Positions 17,046-24,867 of a stretch of DNA of 28,587 nucleotides are shown here, in pieces. Under the pieces are notes generated by a model. That model was not told the origin of the DNA. It was given only the letters and a program-made list of their open reading frames with translations, and ran no database searches. The DNA lies in the NCBI GenBank assembly GCA_023446865.1, contig JAEXPL010000123.1, forward strand, positions 1 through 28,587, written 5' to 3'. Source of the DNA: Verrucomicrobiota bacterium. Its GTDB lineage: Bacteria; Verrucomicrobiota; Verrucomicrobiia; Opitutales; Opitutaceae. The first letter of the stretch is position 1. Every line of letters begins with the position of its first letter. The position numbers were made by a program, and so were the translations under genes.

Positions 17046-18965
17046 ATGTACCGCCCTTCAATTCCCCCTGAATTCCTCGATTGGGCCAAGTGGCCCAAGA
17101 TTATGCCCGATCTCCGGCCTGAGGATCAGCGTAAGCAACTCCACGACCGGTGCGAAGCAATGCGCCTATATGTACAGGGGGCGCCCCACAAAACAATCGA
17201 AACGCAGACGGGCATGAACCGTACCGCCGTGTGGAAGTTGTTCAGGCGATGCATCGAGTCGCACCCGGACGGAAATTTCTGGGGCCTCAGGGCATGCTTG
17301 CGCTACGTGCATGTAAAGAAATACGAGCGGAAGGCTCCATCGGTCGCCGCTCAAGAGTGTGCCCAATATGGGCACTCCGGCGAACTTGGGCGGCTGTTTG
17401 AGCGGTTTCCGCATATCGCGCAAGCGGTGCTTGCGGAGGCGCGCTCGTGCGGCCGTGGTGCGCATGAGCCAATTCTTCGTGTATCGTCGATTCATGGCAC
17501 GTTCTTGAGGCTGTGCCGGGAAGCGAAGATCCCGCTCTCCGCATACCCCTTCAACGTCATCCATAATGCCGAACGAGCTCTGGCTCGTTGGCTTCGCCAA
17601 GAACTTGCCAAGGACGGCGTTGAACGGATGGTGGATGTCCTTTTTGGCGAGGAGGCGGCTGATCGGCTTGGCTTCACGGACGTTTCGCCGAGGAGCGGCG
17701 CACGTTACCTTCCTTACGAACGAGTCGAGATCGATGGACACCGCATCGATGCCCTCATGGTCATCGAGATCGACGATCCCAAGGGAGGCGAACCGCACGT
17801 CCTGGCGATGGAACGGATTTGGATTCTCGCTGCGGTCGACGTCGCGTCCCGGGCTGTATTGGGATATCACATCGCTCTGGGGCGGAAATATTCGGCGGAG
17901 GACTTGCTGCAATGCATCGAGAACTCGATCCGCCCATGGAAGCGGCGCGAGCTGATTATCCCGACGATGGGATATCCCGAGGGGGCGGGGTTCCCTTCCG
18001 GGGTGATCGCGGAACTCGCATACGCCAAGTTCGGCTGCATCGCCTTTGATAACGACGTCGCACATCGGGCGGCGCGAGTCACAGAGCGCCTCGAGAAGGG
18101 ACTCGGCACCTCGGTCAATCTTGGCCCGGTCAAAACACCGGATAGTCGGCAATTCATCGAACGCCTCTTCCGGACCATGACGCAGAACGGATTCCAGCGT
18201 TTGCCGTCAACGACAGGAAGCCATCAGTCAGACCCGAAACGGCGTAAACCCGAAGAGGCTGCGCTCCATTTTCGAATCCGATTTGAGGAAATTGCCGATC
18301 TCGCGGAGGTGCTCCTCGCGACGTACAACGCGGAGGGCCATCACTCGCTCGGTGGCAAGAGTCCACTTGAGTACCTTCGGGTCGCAGTCGACCGGCAGAG
18401 CTTCTTCATTCGGCAGATTGCGGAGGAAGATCGCGCACGCCCGTGCCTAACCTTGATTCGGCAACGGGCGAAGGTCCGCGGGAACCTGAAGAAAGGGGAA
18501 CGTGGTTTCGTGGAGTTTGCCGGAGCGAGATACTATTCGGCGAAACTGAGCGATTCTGTCGCGTTGATTGGGAAACCCGTCTGGCTCGAGATTGACACAA
18601 AAGAGGTCCGAATGGTCCGGATGTTCCTGGAGAATGGTATGGAGTTCGGCCTCCTCACGGTTGCCGATGCTTGGGCTAGCGCGCCCCATGATCTTCGGAC
18701 CCGAAAAGCGATGTTGCGGATGATAGCTACGGGAAGGATCGCTCGGCGCGGAGTCGACCATGTCCATGATTATATGAAGTTCAAAGAGGCGGAATCGTTG
18801 AAGACCAAAAAGGCCCGCAATGAGCTGGCGCACTTGCGCAGAAGTGTTGCCAACGAAAAACAGCAGACGGCTGGTACTGCCCCGGAAAAGGAGGCCGCCG
18901 TCAAAACGCCGGTGCGACCCAAGCTTCCGCGGGTCATCAAGGCATTGCCGACCAGCAACTTCTAA
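17046..18965 (+). CDS. tnsB: TnsB-like DDE transposase
   Basis: The transposase that binds the end repeats and joins 3' ends to target DNA. About 639 residues. The N-terminal 200 residues hold HTH-like segments (HKTIETQTGMNRTAVWKLFR near 50). The RNase H-like catalytic core carries Asp230 (VEIDGHRID), Asp335 (IAFDNDVAH) and Glu372 (QFIERLFRTM), a D-D(36)E arrangement. A Mu-type beta-barrel part follows (about 440-520, with RGFVEFAGARYYSAKL). The tail is Lys/Pro-rich and ends in RPKLPRVIKALPTSNF, like the C-terminal hook TnsB proteins use to touch TnsC. I prefer the ATG at 17046; a TTG at 17034 is the alternative and neither has a good ribosome-binding site. tnsC follows after 11 bases. Confidence 0.92.
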   Translation: MYRPSIPPEFLDWAKWPKIMPDLRPEDQRKQLHDRCEAMRLYVQGAPHKTIETQTGMNRTAVWKLFRRCIESHPDGNFWGLRACLRYVHVKKYERKAPSVAAQECAQYGHSGELGRLFERFPHIAQAVLAEARSCGRGAHEPILRVSSIHGTFLRLCREAKIPLSAYPFNVIHNAERALARWLRQELAKDGVERMVDVLFGEEAADRLGFTDVSPRSGARYLPYERVEIDGHRIDALMVIEIDDPKGGEPHVLAMERIWILAAVDVASRAVLGYHIALGRKYSAEDLLQCIENSIRPWKRRELIIPTMGYPEGAGFPSGVIAELAYAKFGCIAFDNDVAHRAARVTERLEKGLGTSVNLGPVKTPDSRQFIERLFRTMTQNGFQRLPSTTGSHQSDPKRRKPEEAALHFRIRFEEIADLAEVLLATYNAEGHHSLGGKSPLEYLRVAVDRQSFFIRQIAEEDRARPCLTLIRQRAKVRGNLKKGERGFVEFAGARYYSAKLSDSVALIGKPVWLEIDTKEVRMVRMFLENGMEFGLLTVADAWASAPHDLRTRKAMLRMIATGRIARRGVDHVHDYMKFKEAESLKTKKARNELAHLRRSVANEKQQTAGTAPEKEAAVKTPVRPKLPRVIKALPTSNF

Positions 18966-18976
18966 TCGCCAATCCC

Positions 18977-19987
18977 ATGCCTCCATCCACCGCCGAACGT
19001 CTTCCGCCGCGCGACTCAATCGACCGCGAGACCCATCCGTGCGTTCAGCGACGGTACACTCTCGGGACGCCGATGGTCCTGACCGGGTTTGATTTCGTCT
19101 CCAATTGCCTGAATGTCGGGACCTCCGGCAGTTTCATCTACGGCAACTCCGGGTCGGGGAAGACAAAACTGCGACGACTGCTCGCCGAGGAGTTGCCGCG
19201 GACGTTCCCGCGTCTTGCCGTCTTCTATTTGCTGGCGCATCGGTGCGCGGTGCCGTCGGAGCGGGTATTCTATAAAGAGCTCCTCAAGGCGGCAGGCCAG
19301 TTGACCGACGAGGGCGGTACGACGGCGGATTATCGCTGCCGGCTGATCGAGTGGTTGGCGGGTATTTCGCGGTCTTCGTGGCGCAACTCGATCGTGCTGT
19401 TGATTGATTCGGCCGAATATCTTGAGGAGATGCATTACCATTGGCTCGTCGGCATTTTCGACGCGCTCGACGAACTGAAGATCGACCTCTTCACCTTCCT
19501 CTTTGGTACCCGGGAACTGGTCCAGATTCACACGTCGTTCCGTGAGAACCGGATGAACTCGATCCTCTCCCGTTTCATGGCCGACAGCCATGAGTTCCAC
19601 GGGATTCGATTGGAGGCGGAGTTGAAGGCCTGTCTGGATTGTTACGACGTCCAATCCCGATATCCGCAGAACACGGGCTGGACCTTCACTCGGTATTTTC
19701 TGCCGGAAGCGTTCGCTCGAGGGTGGCGTTTGTCTGCTTTGGCACCGCAATTCTGGACTGCATATGAGGCTGTCTTCCGCCGTGAACCGGCGACCGGACG
19801 AATGGAAATCTCGATGAAGTACTTCGCCCGGGCGACGGAGCGGTTTCTTCTCAATGTTCAGACCGCGGCCAACGGCGATCCGGTGGCGAGCCAAGAACTC
19901 CTGGTGCGGGTTGTCGCGGAGACCGGTTTTGGGGCCGAACAGCGGAAGCTCGACGAGAAAGCCGAGGAGGACGAGGAACCCGAATGA
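18977..19987 (+). CDS. tnsC: TnsC-like AAA+ transposition ATPase
   Basis: The regulator that polymerises on target DNA and links the transposase to the targeting protein. The 336-residue protein has Walker A GNSGSGKT (56-63), a Walker B strand IVLLIDSAEYL with Asp144, and a sensor-like FLFGTREL near 175. The Walker B box is unusual: the position after Asp144 is Ser rather than Glu, with Glu147 two places further. The C-terminal 40 residues are acidic (KLDEKAEEDEEPE). The stop overlaps the start of the next gene by ATGA. Family placement is clear; whether ATP hydrolysis is normal is open. Confidence 0.9.
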   Translation: MPPSTAERLPPRDSIDRETHPCVQRRYTLGTPMVLTGFDFVSNCLNVGTSGSFIYGNSGSGKTKLRRLLAEELPRTFPRLAVFYLLAHRCAVPSERVFYKELLKAAGQLTDEGGTTADYRCRLIEWLAGISRSSWRNSIVLLIDSAEYLEEMHYHWLVGIFDALDELKIDLFTFLFGTRELVQIHTSFRENRMNSILSRFMADSHEFHGIRLEAELKACLDCYDVQSRYPQNTGWTFTRYFLPEAFARGWRLSALAPQFWTAYEAVFRREPATGRMEISMKYFARATERFLLNVQTAANGDPVASQELLVRVVAETGFGAEQRKLDEKAEEDEEPE

Positions 19988-20955
19988 AACCGCGGTCTCT
20001 GAGTCGGGCAATTGGAGGGGAGGTCGATGCACAGGTGCCCGGTGCACCTCGTGGCGGATTGAGACGCGAGCCGCGGACAGGGTGGAGTGAGCCGAAACGG
20101 CATCCGCGGGATCAAACCCGGAGAGGAAGGTGCGCCGATACAGTCTATGTCCCCACCAAGCTCCTCGATCTCCTTACTGGAGCTCAACATGAGGTCAGTT
20201 GTGGTGCGGGCGGCCTCACCGGACGCATTGCCGGGCCTGCGGTTGGCCCCGGTCACGATCTAGTCGATCGGCTCCGGTGCTTGGTAGTGGTGTTGGCGGG
20301 GAGCGCGAATGCGGATAGGAGAGAGCGTCTCACTCGTCCCGAGTTTGCCGCGTTGGTTTTCGGCAGAGTGCCCGACACCGCCACCAAAGTGAGGTCGGAT
20401 CAGTTGCTGCAGGAGTTGGCTGCAACCACGTGCAGTTGCCTTGGCGGTCCTCCCGAGGACCGATCCGAGGCGGCGGAGTTTCCGATCCTTGAGCCAATGG
20501 ACGGCTCGACGTCGATGGAGCGCACTCAATTCTTCCTGCGTCGGCGGCTGAACGTCCGTCCGCGGCAACGTTTCCAACTTCTGGTCTCGTTGCTTAACCG
20601 GAACTTCCCGGACGAGGTCATTCCGGTCTTTCTGCCGTCCTATCTCGGATTTGCGAGCGACGTTGCAGCAGCGATCTACCTGCGGTTGGCCGGCCCCGCG
20701 AGCTACTCTTCTGCAGAGGCTCCATACCGAATCTCCCTCCGAAAGCTTTGGGAGCAGACTGGTTTGGCGTGCCCTCGCTTTGCCTCGGTCCGACGCAAAC
20801 TGCTCACCCAGGGGACGCACAGTGCCTTGGCTCAGCTCGGGAGCGCGCGGGTGGGGGACGGTGGTTGGTGTTTGCGGGTCCGACTCACCTTGGCCGAGCC
20901 GACTGGTGATGATGAGCTTGTGACGTGGGCCTGTCGCGGGCTTCGGAGTCCGTGA
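19984..20955 (+). CDS. Unknown 323-residue transposon protein between tnsC and tniQ
   Basis: I recognise no named family. The first 55 residues are Arg/Gly/Pro-rich and probably disordered. A middle part (about 55-165) has the helical stretch YVPTKLLDLLTGAQHEV and RLTRPEFAALVFGR. From about 175 on lies the best-defined region: TQFFLRRRLNVRPRQRFQLL, then SDVAAAIYLRLAG, YRISLRKLWEQTGLACPRFA and RRKLLTQG, which reads like a winged-helix unit similar in feel to plasmid replication initiators. It overlaps tnsC by four bases and ends two bases before the tniQ ATG, so all three are translated together. Acinetobacter Tn6022-type elements, as I recall, also have an extra gene (tniD) between the tnsC-like and tniQ-like genes. 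A role in targeting or end binding is inference. Confidence 0.75.
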   Translation: MKPRSLSRAIGGEVDAQVPGAPRGGLRREPRTGWSEPKRHPRDQTRRGRCADTVYVPTKLLDLLTGAQHEVSCGAGGLTGRIAGPAVGPGHDLVDRLRCLVVVLAGSANADRRERLTRPEFAALVFGRVPDTATKVRSDQLLQELAATTCSCLGGPPEDRSEAAEFPILEPMDGSTSMERTQFFLRRRLNVRPRQRFQLLVSLLNRNFPDEVIPVFLPSYLGFASDVAAAIYLRLAGPASYSSAEAPYRISLRKLWEQTGLACPRFASVRRKLLTQGTHSALAQLGSARVGDGGWCLRVRLTLAEPTGDDELVTWACRGLRSP

Positions 20956-20957
20956 CG

Positions 20958-22451
20958 ATGCCGTCCGACAAAGCCCTGCGGCGCACGGCGAATTGGCGAC
21001 CCGGTCATCCGCTCGACTTCGAGTCGCTTTGGTCGATCACGCACAAGTACTGCGCGGTGAATTTCGTTAGTTTGCGCGGTTTCCTACGGCGCTTCGGACA
21101 GGTAAAGGCGCCGCCGCACCTGAACGTGTCCTCTCAGGTGGATTTGCGATTCCGGGGGCGCCTTGCCTTGGAAAGACTGTCTGCGGCGATCGCCGTTGAG
21201 TCGACGTGGGTTTCACGGGCCACGTTGGATTCTTGGGGACCGAAGCCGAAGCTGCGCTCTCTGACGACAAACTGGCTTCGCTTCTGCCCGACCTGTATCG
21301 AGCACGGGTTCCATGCGGTGCATTTCCAGTTCACAGCAGAACGCCAATGCCCGATCCACGGTGCGCTCTTGGAGGACTGTTGCCCGAGTTGCGGGTCTCG
21401 CATTCCATACACACTGCCATGGGCTCGAGTTGAGCCGTACTCATGCCGGTGTGGGCGGCGGTTGTGGTGGGGACTTCGGAAACCAAACTGGGACGACTAC
21501 ACGGACCGGGACGAACGCGCGTGGCTCATGAACCAAAGGGTTCGTGAAATCCGGGAGCAATTGGGTTTGCTCGGCCCCGAGGAGAAGACGCCGCTCTCGA
21601 CAGTCAGGGAAGATACATCCCGGTTTTTCCACGAGTGGTTTGGCCGGATGGAATCGAGCGACAATGGTGGGTCAGTCGAAGTTCCTCGTGTTGTTCTTCG
21701 GCATCGTTTTGACCGGGACTTCAGGACAATCACCTCGGCGTCGCCCTTGTCGGAGGGCGGGTATGCGCAGGTACCGGCAGCTGATTCGGGCTTCGGCGCG
21801 CAGTTGCTGAAACTATTGCGTCGTGTGGAACGGGTGCTCCTCCACCGGGTTCCGCGGACCGAACGGGTTTATTGGCTCGGGAGGGTAGGGCGCCTGCGGG
21901 ATATCGAGCGCGTTGCGGGTGTGGTGGAAAGCGCTCCGATCGCCGCTCTGCTCGTATGGAGGTATTATTGGTTTGGGAGCATTTCGTCGCCCATCTGTGG
22001 CTCCACCGACCGCGATGTGGCGGCCCGATGGAACACCTGCATGGAGCGCCGCATTCACTGGCGTTTCCTCCAGCATTCGAGGCTGATTCGCTTCGCGCAG
22101 CGCATGACCACGGCGGATGAGTGGGCGCAGCTGCATGTATTTGCGATGGCGGCCTTCCGGACCTTTGAGGGGGCACGGGCGTTGGTGGGCGATGGGTTTG
22201 TTTGGCACCCGGAATTCCATGGGAACCGATGCCCTGTCTTGGAAGGCGTGGGTTTGCCGTTTGTGATCATGGTCCGGCTTCCTGGTCGTGTTCCTGTGTT
22301 CGAGTTGCGGGTGCAGCCGCGGGAACCTGCGCCTGCGAACCGGGCCGAGAATCAGTCGCAGGTCCGGCCTCCAGTCGGCGACAAGACAATGCCGCTACCT
22401 CTCTCATCGCGAGCGACTGGTGAACGTGGGTTGGATTCTGTTGGGCATTGA
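20958..22451 (+). CDS. tniQ: TnsD/TniQ-like target-selection protein
   Basis: TniQ/TnsD proteins choose the insertion site, usually by binding a fixed chromosomal sequence, and recruit TnsC. The 497-residue length is close to TnsD of Tn7 rather than to the short TniQ of RNA-guided elements. The N-terminal domain has the signature zinc-binding set FCPTC (Cys110, Cys113), QCPIHG (Cys131, His134) and CCPSCG (Cys142, Cys145), with a further CRCG near 155. The C-terminal 300 residues are of mixed helical type and likely bind DNA (RRIHWRFLQHSRLIRFAQR). I chose the ATG at 20958, with GGAG nine bases upstream, over a GTG at 20925 that overlaps the previous gene. It is the last gene of the operon. Confidence 0.88.
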   Translation: MPSDKALRRTANWRPGHPLDFESLWSITHKYCAVNFVSLRGFLRRFGQVKAPPHLNVSSQVDLRFRGRLALERLSAAIAVESTWVSRATLDSWGPKPKLRSLTTNWLRFCPTCIEHGFHAVHFQFTAERQCPIHGALLEDCCPSCGSRIPYTLPWARVEPYSCRCGRRLWWGLRKPNWDDYTDRDERAWLMNQRVREIREQLGLLGPEEKTPLSTVREDTSRFFHEWFGRMESSDNGGSVEVPRVVLRHRFDRDFRTITSASPLSEGGYAQVPAADSGFGAQLLKLLRRVERVLLHRVPRTERVYWLGRVGRLRDIERVAGVVESAPIAALLVWRYYWFGSISSPICGSTDRDVAARWNTCMERRIHWRFLQHSRLIRFAQRMTTADEWAQLHVFAMAAFRTFEGARALVGDGFVWHPEFHGNRCPVLEGVGLPFVIMVRLPGRVPVFELRVQPREPAPANRAENQSQVRPPVGDKTMPLPLSSRATGERGLDSVGH

Positions 22452-22546
22452 GACTACGGAATGCCCTTTGGGCCGTAGCGACATCTGTGTGTGTGTGCTC
22501 GGGCTGGGGTGGCGGCGAGATTCTCGAGGGCGCTCGGTGAGGTTCA

Positions 22547-22654
22547 GAATGCGCCTGTATTTGCCAGTTCGGCACCGATGGACGAGTTTGACGGTATCGA
22601 CAAATTCTGCGCCGAGATGGCCAATCGATGCGGAGCGATCGTGACGGCGGATTT
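22547..22654 (-). repeat. Candidate right-end TnsB-type sites (inverted)
   Basis: On the minus strand three segments resemble the left-end units: 22547-22562 (AAATACAGGCGCATTC, 11 of 16 matching a left unit, with GAACT upstream), 22590-22607 and 22637-22654 (18-base versions sharing AATNNGNCGNNACNNTC). They are 43-47 bases apart and inverted to the left end, as expected. GAGCGCCCTCG follows the inner site here and the outer site at the left end. Weaker than the left array. The rest of the 22452-22780 gap holds a CCGCTG / CAGCGG hairpin at 22669-22684 and a leader hairpin. Confidence 0.45.
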
Positions 22655-22744
22655 GTTACATTCTTTTGCCGCTGCAAACAGCGGTTCCGGCGGGTGGCTT
22701 CGGTCGGCTTGCCGGGTGCAAACCCCTTCAAAACACAGCACCGC

Positions 22745-22764
22745 GGCAGAGCTCCGGCTCTGCC
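22745..22764 (+). other. Hairpin in the leader of the next gene
   Basis: GGCAGAGC / GCTCTGCC with loop TCCG ends 16 bases before the ATG at 22781. No ribosome-binding site is evident between, so the hairpin may shape translation start; without a T-run it is not a standard terminator. Confidence 0.45.
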
Positions 22765-22780
22765 CACGTCCTCGCTTCCG

Positions 22781-23623
22781 ATGAACTCCGCCCTTCGTCA
22801 CGGTTTCGCGGCCACGCTCGCCGCCGGTCTCCTCGCCACGTCGCTCTCCGCCCAGAGCAATACCTTCCCCGCCACCGGAAATGTCGGCATCGGGACCACT
22901 GCTCCAGCCGCTAAACTCGACATCACCGACAGCTCCACCGCCGCGTTGCGGGTCGGTGTCGCCAATAACGCCGCCAACAGCGTGGTACAGGTGCGCGAGT
23001 CGTTGTCGGTCGTCGGACGGTCCACGGCGGCCACCTCTTTCCTCGGTGCCGTCGCGAGCGATTACTACAACAACGGCAGCGGCGCGACTTTCCGCGGCAC
23101 TCTGCTTGCTTACACGGGCCCGCTGGTGGGTGGAACCCCATGGGGCATCCCCGAGGCCAACAGCGGCAAGCTCATCTTCCAGAACTGCAGCAACGCTCTC
23201 ATCGGCACCAACGGCCCCACTCCCATCTTCATCGCCCCCTACGGTCTGCCCGCCGTTGTGGTGCGCCCGGGCGGCGCTGTCGGCATCGGAACGACCAACC
23301 CCACCCACAAGCTCGAGGTCGCCGGTACGATCCGGGCCCAGGAGGTGATCGTCGAGACCTCGGGGTGGTCCGACTACGTCTTCGCTCCCGGCTACCAGCT
23401 GACACCGCTCGCCGAAGTGAAGGCCCACATCGCCGCCAAAGGCACGCTGCCGGGCATCCCCTCCGCTGCCGAGGTGGCCACCCAGGGCGTGAGCGTCGGC
23501 GACATGCAGGCCAAGCTGCTCGCCAAGCTGGAGGAGATGACGCTCCACCTGATCGCCCTCTCCGAAAAGGTCGAACGCCTCGAAACCGAAAACGCCGCGC
23601 TCAAGACGAAGCTCAATCCCTAA
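22781..23623 (+). CDS. Exported tail-fibre-like coiled-coil protein
   Basis: A 280-residue exported protein. The signal peptide is MNSALRHGFAATLAAGLLATSL, with cleavage near residue 24 before QSNTFPATG. It contains two copies of the trimeric-fibre motif: GNVGIGTTAPAAKLDI near residue 32 and AVGIGTTNPTHKLEV near 166. The C-terminal part, TLPGIPSAAEVATQGVSVGD, then a 35-residue coiled coil (MQAKLLAKLEEMTLHLIALS onward), is the stalk seen in proteins related to phage tail fibres and chaperone-of-endosialidase substrates, but without the S74 peptidase. It probably trimerises on the cell surface. It starts a run of four exported genes; the start is the first ATG that gives the signal peptide. Confidence 0.82.
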   Translation: MNSALRHGFAATLAAGLLATSLSAQSNTFPATGNVGIGTTAPAAKLDITDSSTAALRVGVANNAANSVVQVRESLSVVGRSTAATSFLGAVASDYYNNGSGATFRGTLLAYTGPLVGGTPWGIPEANSGKLIFQNCSNALIGTNGPTPIFIAPYGLPAVVVRPGGAVGIGTTNPTHKLEVAGTIRAQEVIVETSGWSDYVFAPGYQLTPLAEVKAHIAAKGTLPGIPSAAEVATQGVSVGDMQAKLLAKLEEMTLHLIALSEKVERLETENAALKTKLNP

Positions 23624-23666
23624 ACTGGCACTTCGCCACGGTTTCGCCACCCCCTTCGCACCTCCT

Positions 23667-24680
23667 ATGAAACCCGCCTTCTCGCTTGCTCTTGCCGCCG
23701 CGCTGGCGGTTGCCCCGGCCGCGGCGGCGGCGGCCTCGTCCGTGGCCACGCAAAATAAGGTGGAGCCTCCGTTGCTCGGTGATCCAACCGCGCTTCCTGT
23801 GGCTCCATCCGCCGGCGACAGCAACCTGCAGGCGGTGTCGTTTAGTGTCTCCGATCCCGGGAGTCCCGGTTGGCAGTTGCTCGGCTCCGGTGCGGTGTCT
23901 AAGGTGGAGCCTCCGCTGCTCGGTGATCCAACCGTGCTTCCTGCGGCTCCAGCCGCCGGCGACATCAACCTGAAGGCGGTGTCGTTCAATGTCTCCGATT
24001 CCGGGGTTCCCGGTTGGCGGTTGCTCGGTTCCGGTGCGGTGTCAAAAAACACCGGCTCCGGTGGCCGCGGCCGGGCCAGCGTCGGCACCGACACCTATGC
24101 GGTCCAGATCCAAGTCGACGGCCTGTTAACCTCGGCCGCCTCGGCCACGACCACCGCGCAGGTCTTCACCGAGCCGCAAATCATCCAAGGAGTGAATCTG
24201 GCCGCAGGAACCATCCAGGTGTTCCGCGCCGACGGGGAAATCCAAACCAAGGTGAATACCACCGGCTCCGAGGTCGTCGCGCAGAGCGGTTCCACGCTCG
24301 TCCTGTGGGCTCGGAACCGCGTTGCCCTTATGCCCGGCCTCCGCGCCGCCTCCGGTTCGATCTTCTGGGCCGCGGTCGATGCCGATATGGACGGCTACTC
24401 CGATGTCGAGGAGGCGACCGATTCCGATGGCGACGGTATGTGCGACGCCTGGGAATTCGACCATGGCCTTGATCCCTTTTCGGCGGCGGATGCCACCCTT
24501 AACCCCGACAACGACAGCCGCAACAATCTGGCCGAATACTTGGCCGGCACCGATCCGTTCAACGCGGCCGATGGCGCGTCCCTGCCCTCCGGTTACCAGC
24601 TTGTGCTCCGCCTACCCAGCAACGGCTATGTGGGCCTGAGAGCATCCGATTGGTCGCTCACCACGGTCGCCAACCCCTGA
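23667..24680 (+). CDS. Exported protein with internal 48-residue duplication and calcium-loop repeats
   Basis: A 337-residue secreted protein with signal peptide MKPAFSLALAAALAVAPAAA. Residues 31-78 and 79-126 are two copies of one 48-residue unit (start KVEPPLLGDPT, end LLGSGAVS). The middle (about 130-235) has alternating strand-like repeats with VFRADGEIQTKVNTTGSEVV. Residues 240-300 hold Asp-rich loops of thrombospondin-3 type (DADMDGYSDVEEATDSDGDG, then NPDNDSRNNLAEYLAGTDPF), which bind calcium and are common in Verrucomicrobiota surface proteins. No family function is known to me. It lies 43 bases after the fibre-like gene. Confidence 0.8.
   Translation: MKPAFSLALAAALAVAPAAAAAASSVATQNKVEPPLLGDPTALPVAPSAGDSNLQAVSFSVSDPGSPGWQLLGSGAVSKVEPPLLGDPTVLPAAPAAGDINLKAVSFNVSDSGVPGWRLLGSGAVSKNTGSGGRGRASVGTDTYAVQIQVDGLLTSAASATTTAQVFTEPQIIQGVNLAAGTIQVFRADGEIQTKVNTTGSEVVAQSGSTLVLWARNRVALMPGLRAASGSIFWAAVDADMDGYSDVEEATDSDGDGMCDAWEFDHGLDPFSAADATLNPDNDSRNNLAEYLAGTDPFNAADGASLPSGYQLVLRLPSNGYVGLRASDWSLTTVANP
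23757..24044 (+). repeat. 144-base tandem duplication within the gene
   Basis: Two adjacent units of exactly 144 bases (23757-23900 and 23901-24044). They differ mainly at scattered single bases and keep frame, so the duplication is recent or under selection for length. Confidence 0.9.
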
Positions 24681-24867
24681 CCGCCCAGCCCCGTCCCCGC
24701 CGCCTCCGAAGAAAACTTCTCGGTTCTTTCGCCTGTTCCTTGCCGCCGCCGGCCTCACTACGGCAGGTATCCTGAGTTGGCTGCTCCTGCGGTCCCAGCC
24801 GACGGCCGCGATTTCGGCCGAGGCCGCCGCCCCCGTCGCAGAAGCCCAAAACCTGAAATCCGAAACC

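Larger units (their letters stand above)
15226..22680 (+). mobile_element. Tn7-like transposon, about 7.4 kb
   Basis: The element is defined by its gene set: tnsA endonuclease, tnsB DDE transposase, tnsC ATPase, an unknown protein and a TnsD/TniQ-like protein, all on the plus strand. Four 21-base candidate TnsB sites lie at the left end; three weaker inverted ones lie after tniQ. The exact ends are unresolved. I propose TGACTTCG at 15226 and the CAAACA ending at 22680, because both ends then read TG, a pyrimidine-rich step and GCGGC before the outermost site. No matching five-base target duplication is visible there (CTACC versus GCGGT), so the ends could be off by tens of bases or the duplication lost. 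There is no ordinary cargo and no CRISPR array. Confidence 0.8.

Noticed and set aside
22669..22684. CCGCTG / CAGCGG hairpin as the terminator of the tns operon
   Set aside because: No T-run follows, and it straddles my proposed right end of the element, so its meaning is unclear.
22544..24094. A 516-codon minus-strand frame over the fibre-like gene and its neighbour
   Set aside because: It lies antisense to two genes with signal peptides and clear motifs; its own product is Gly/Ala/Glu-rich without a domain.
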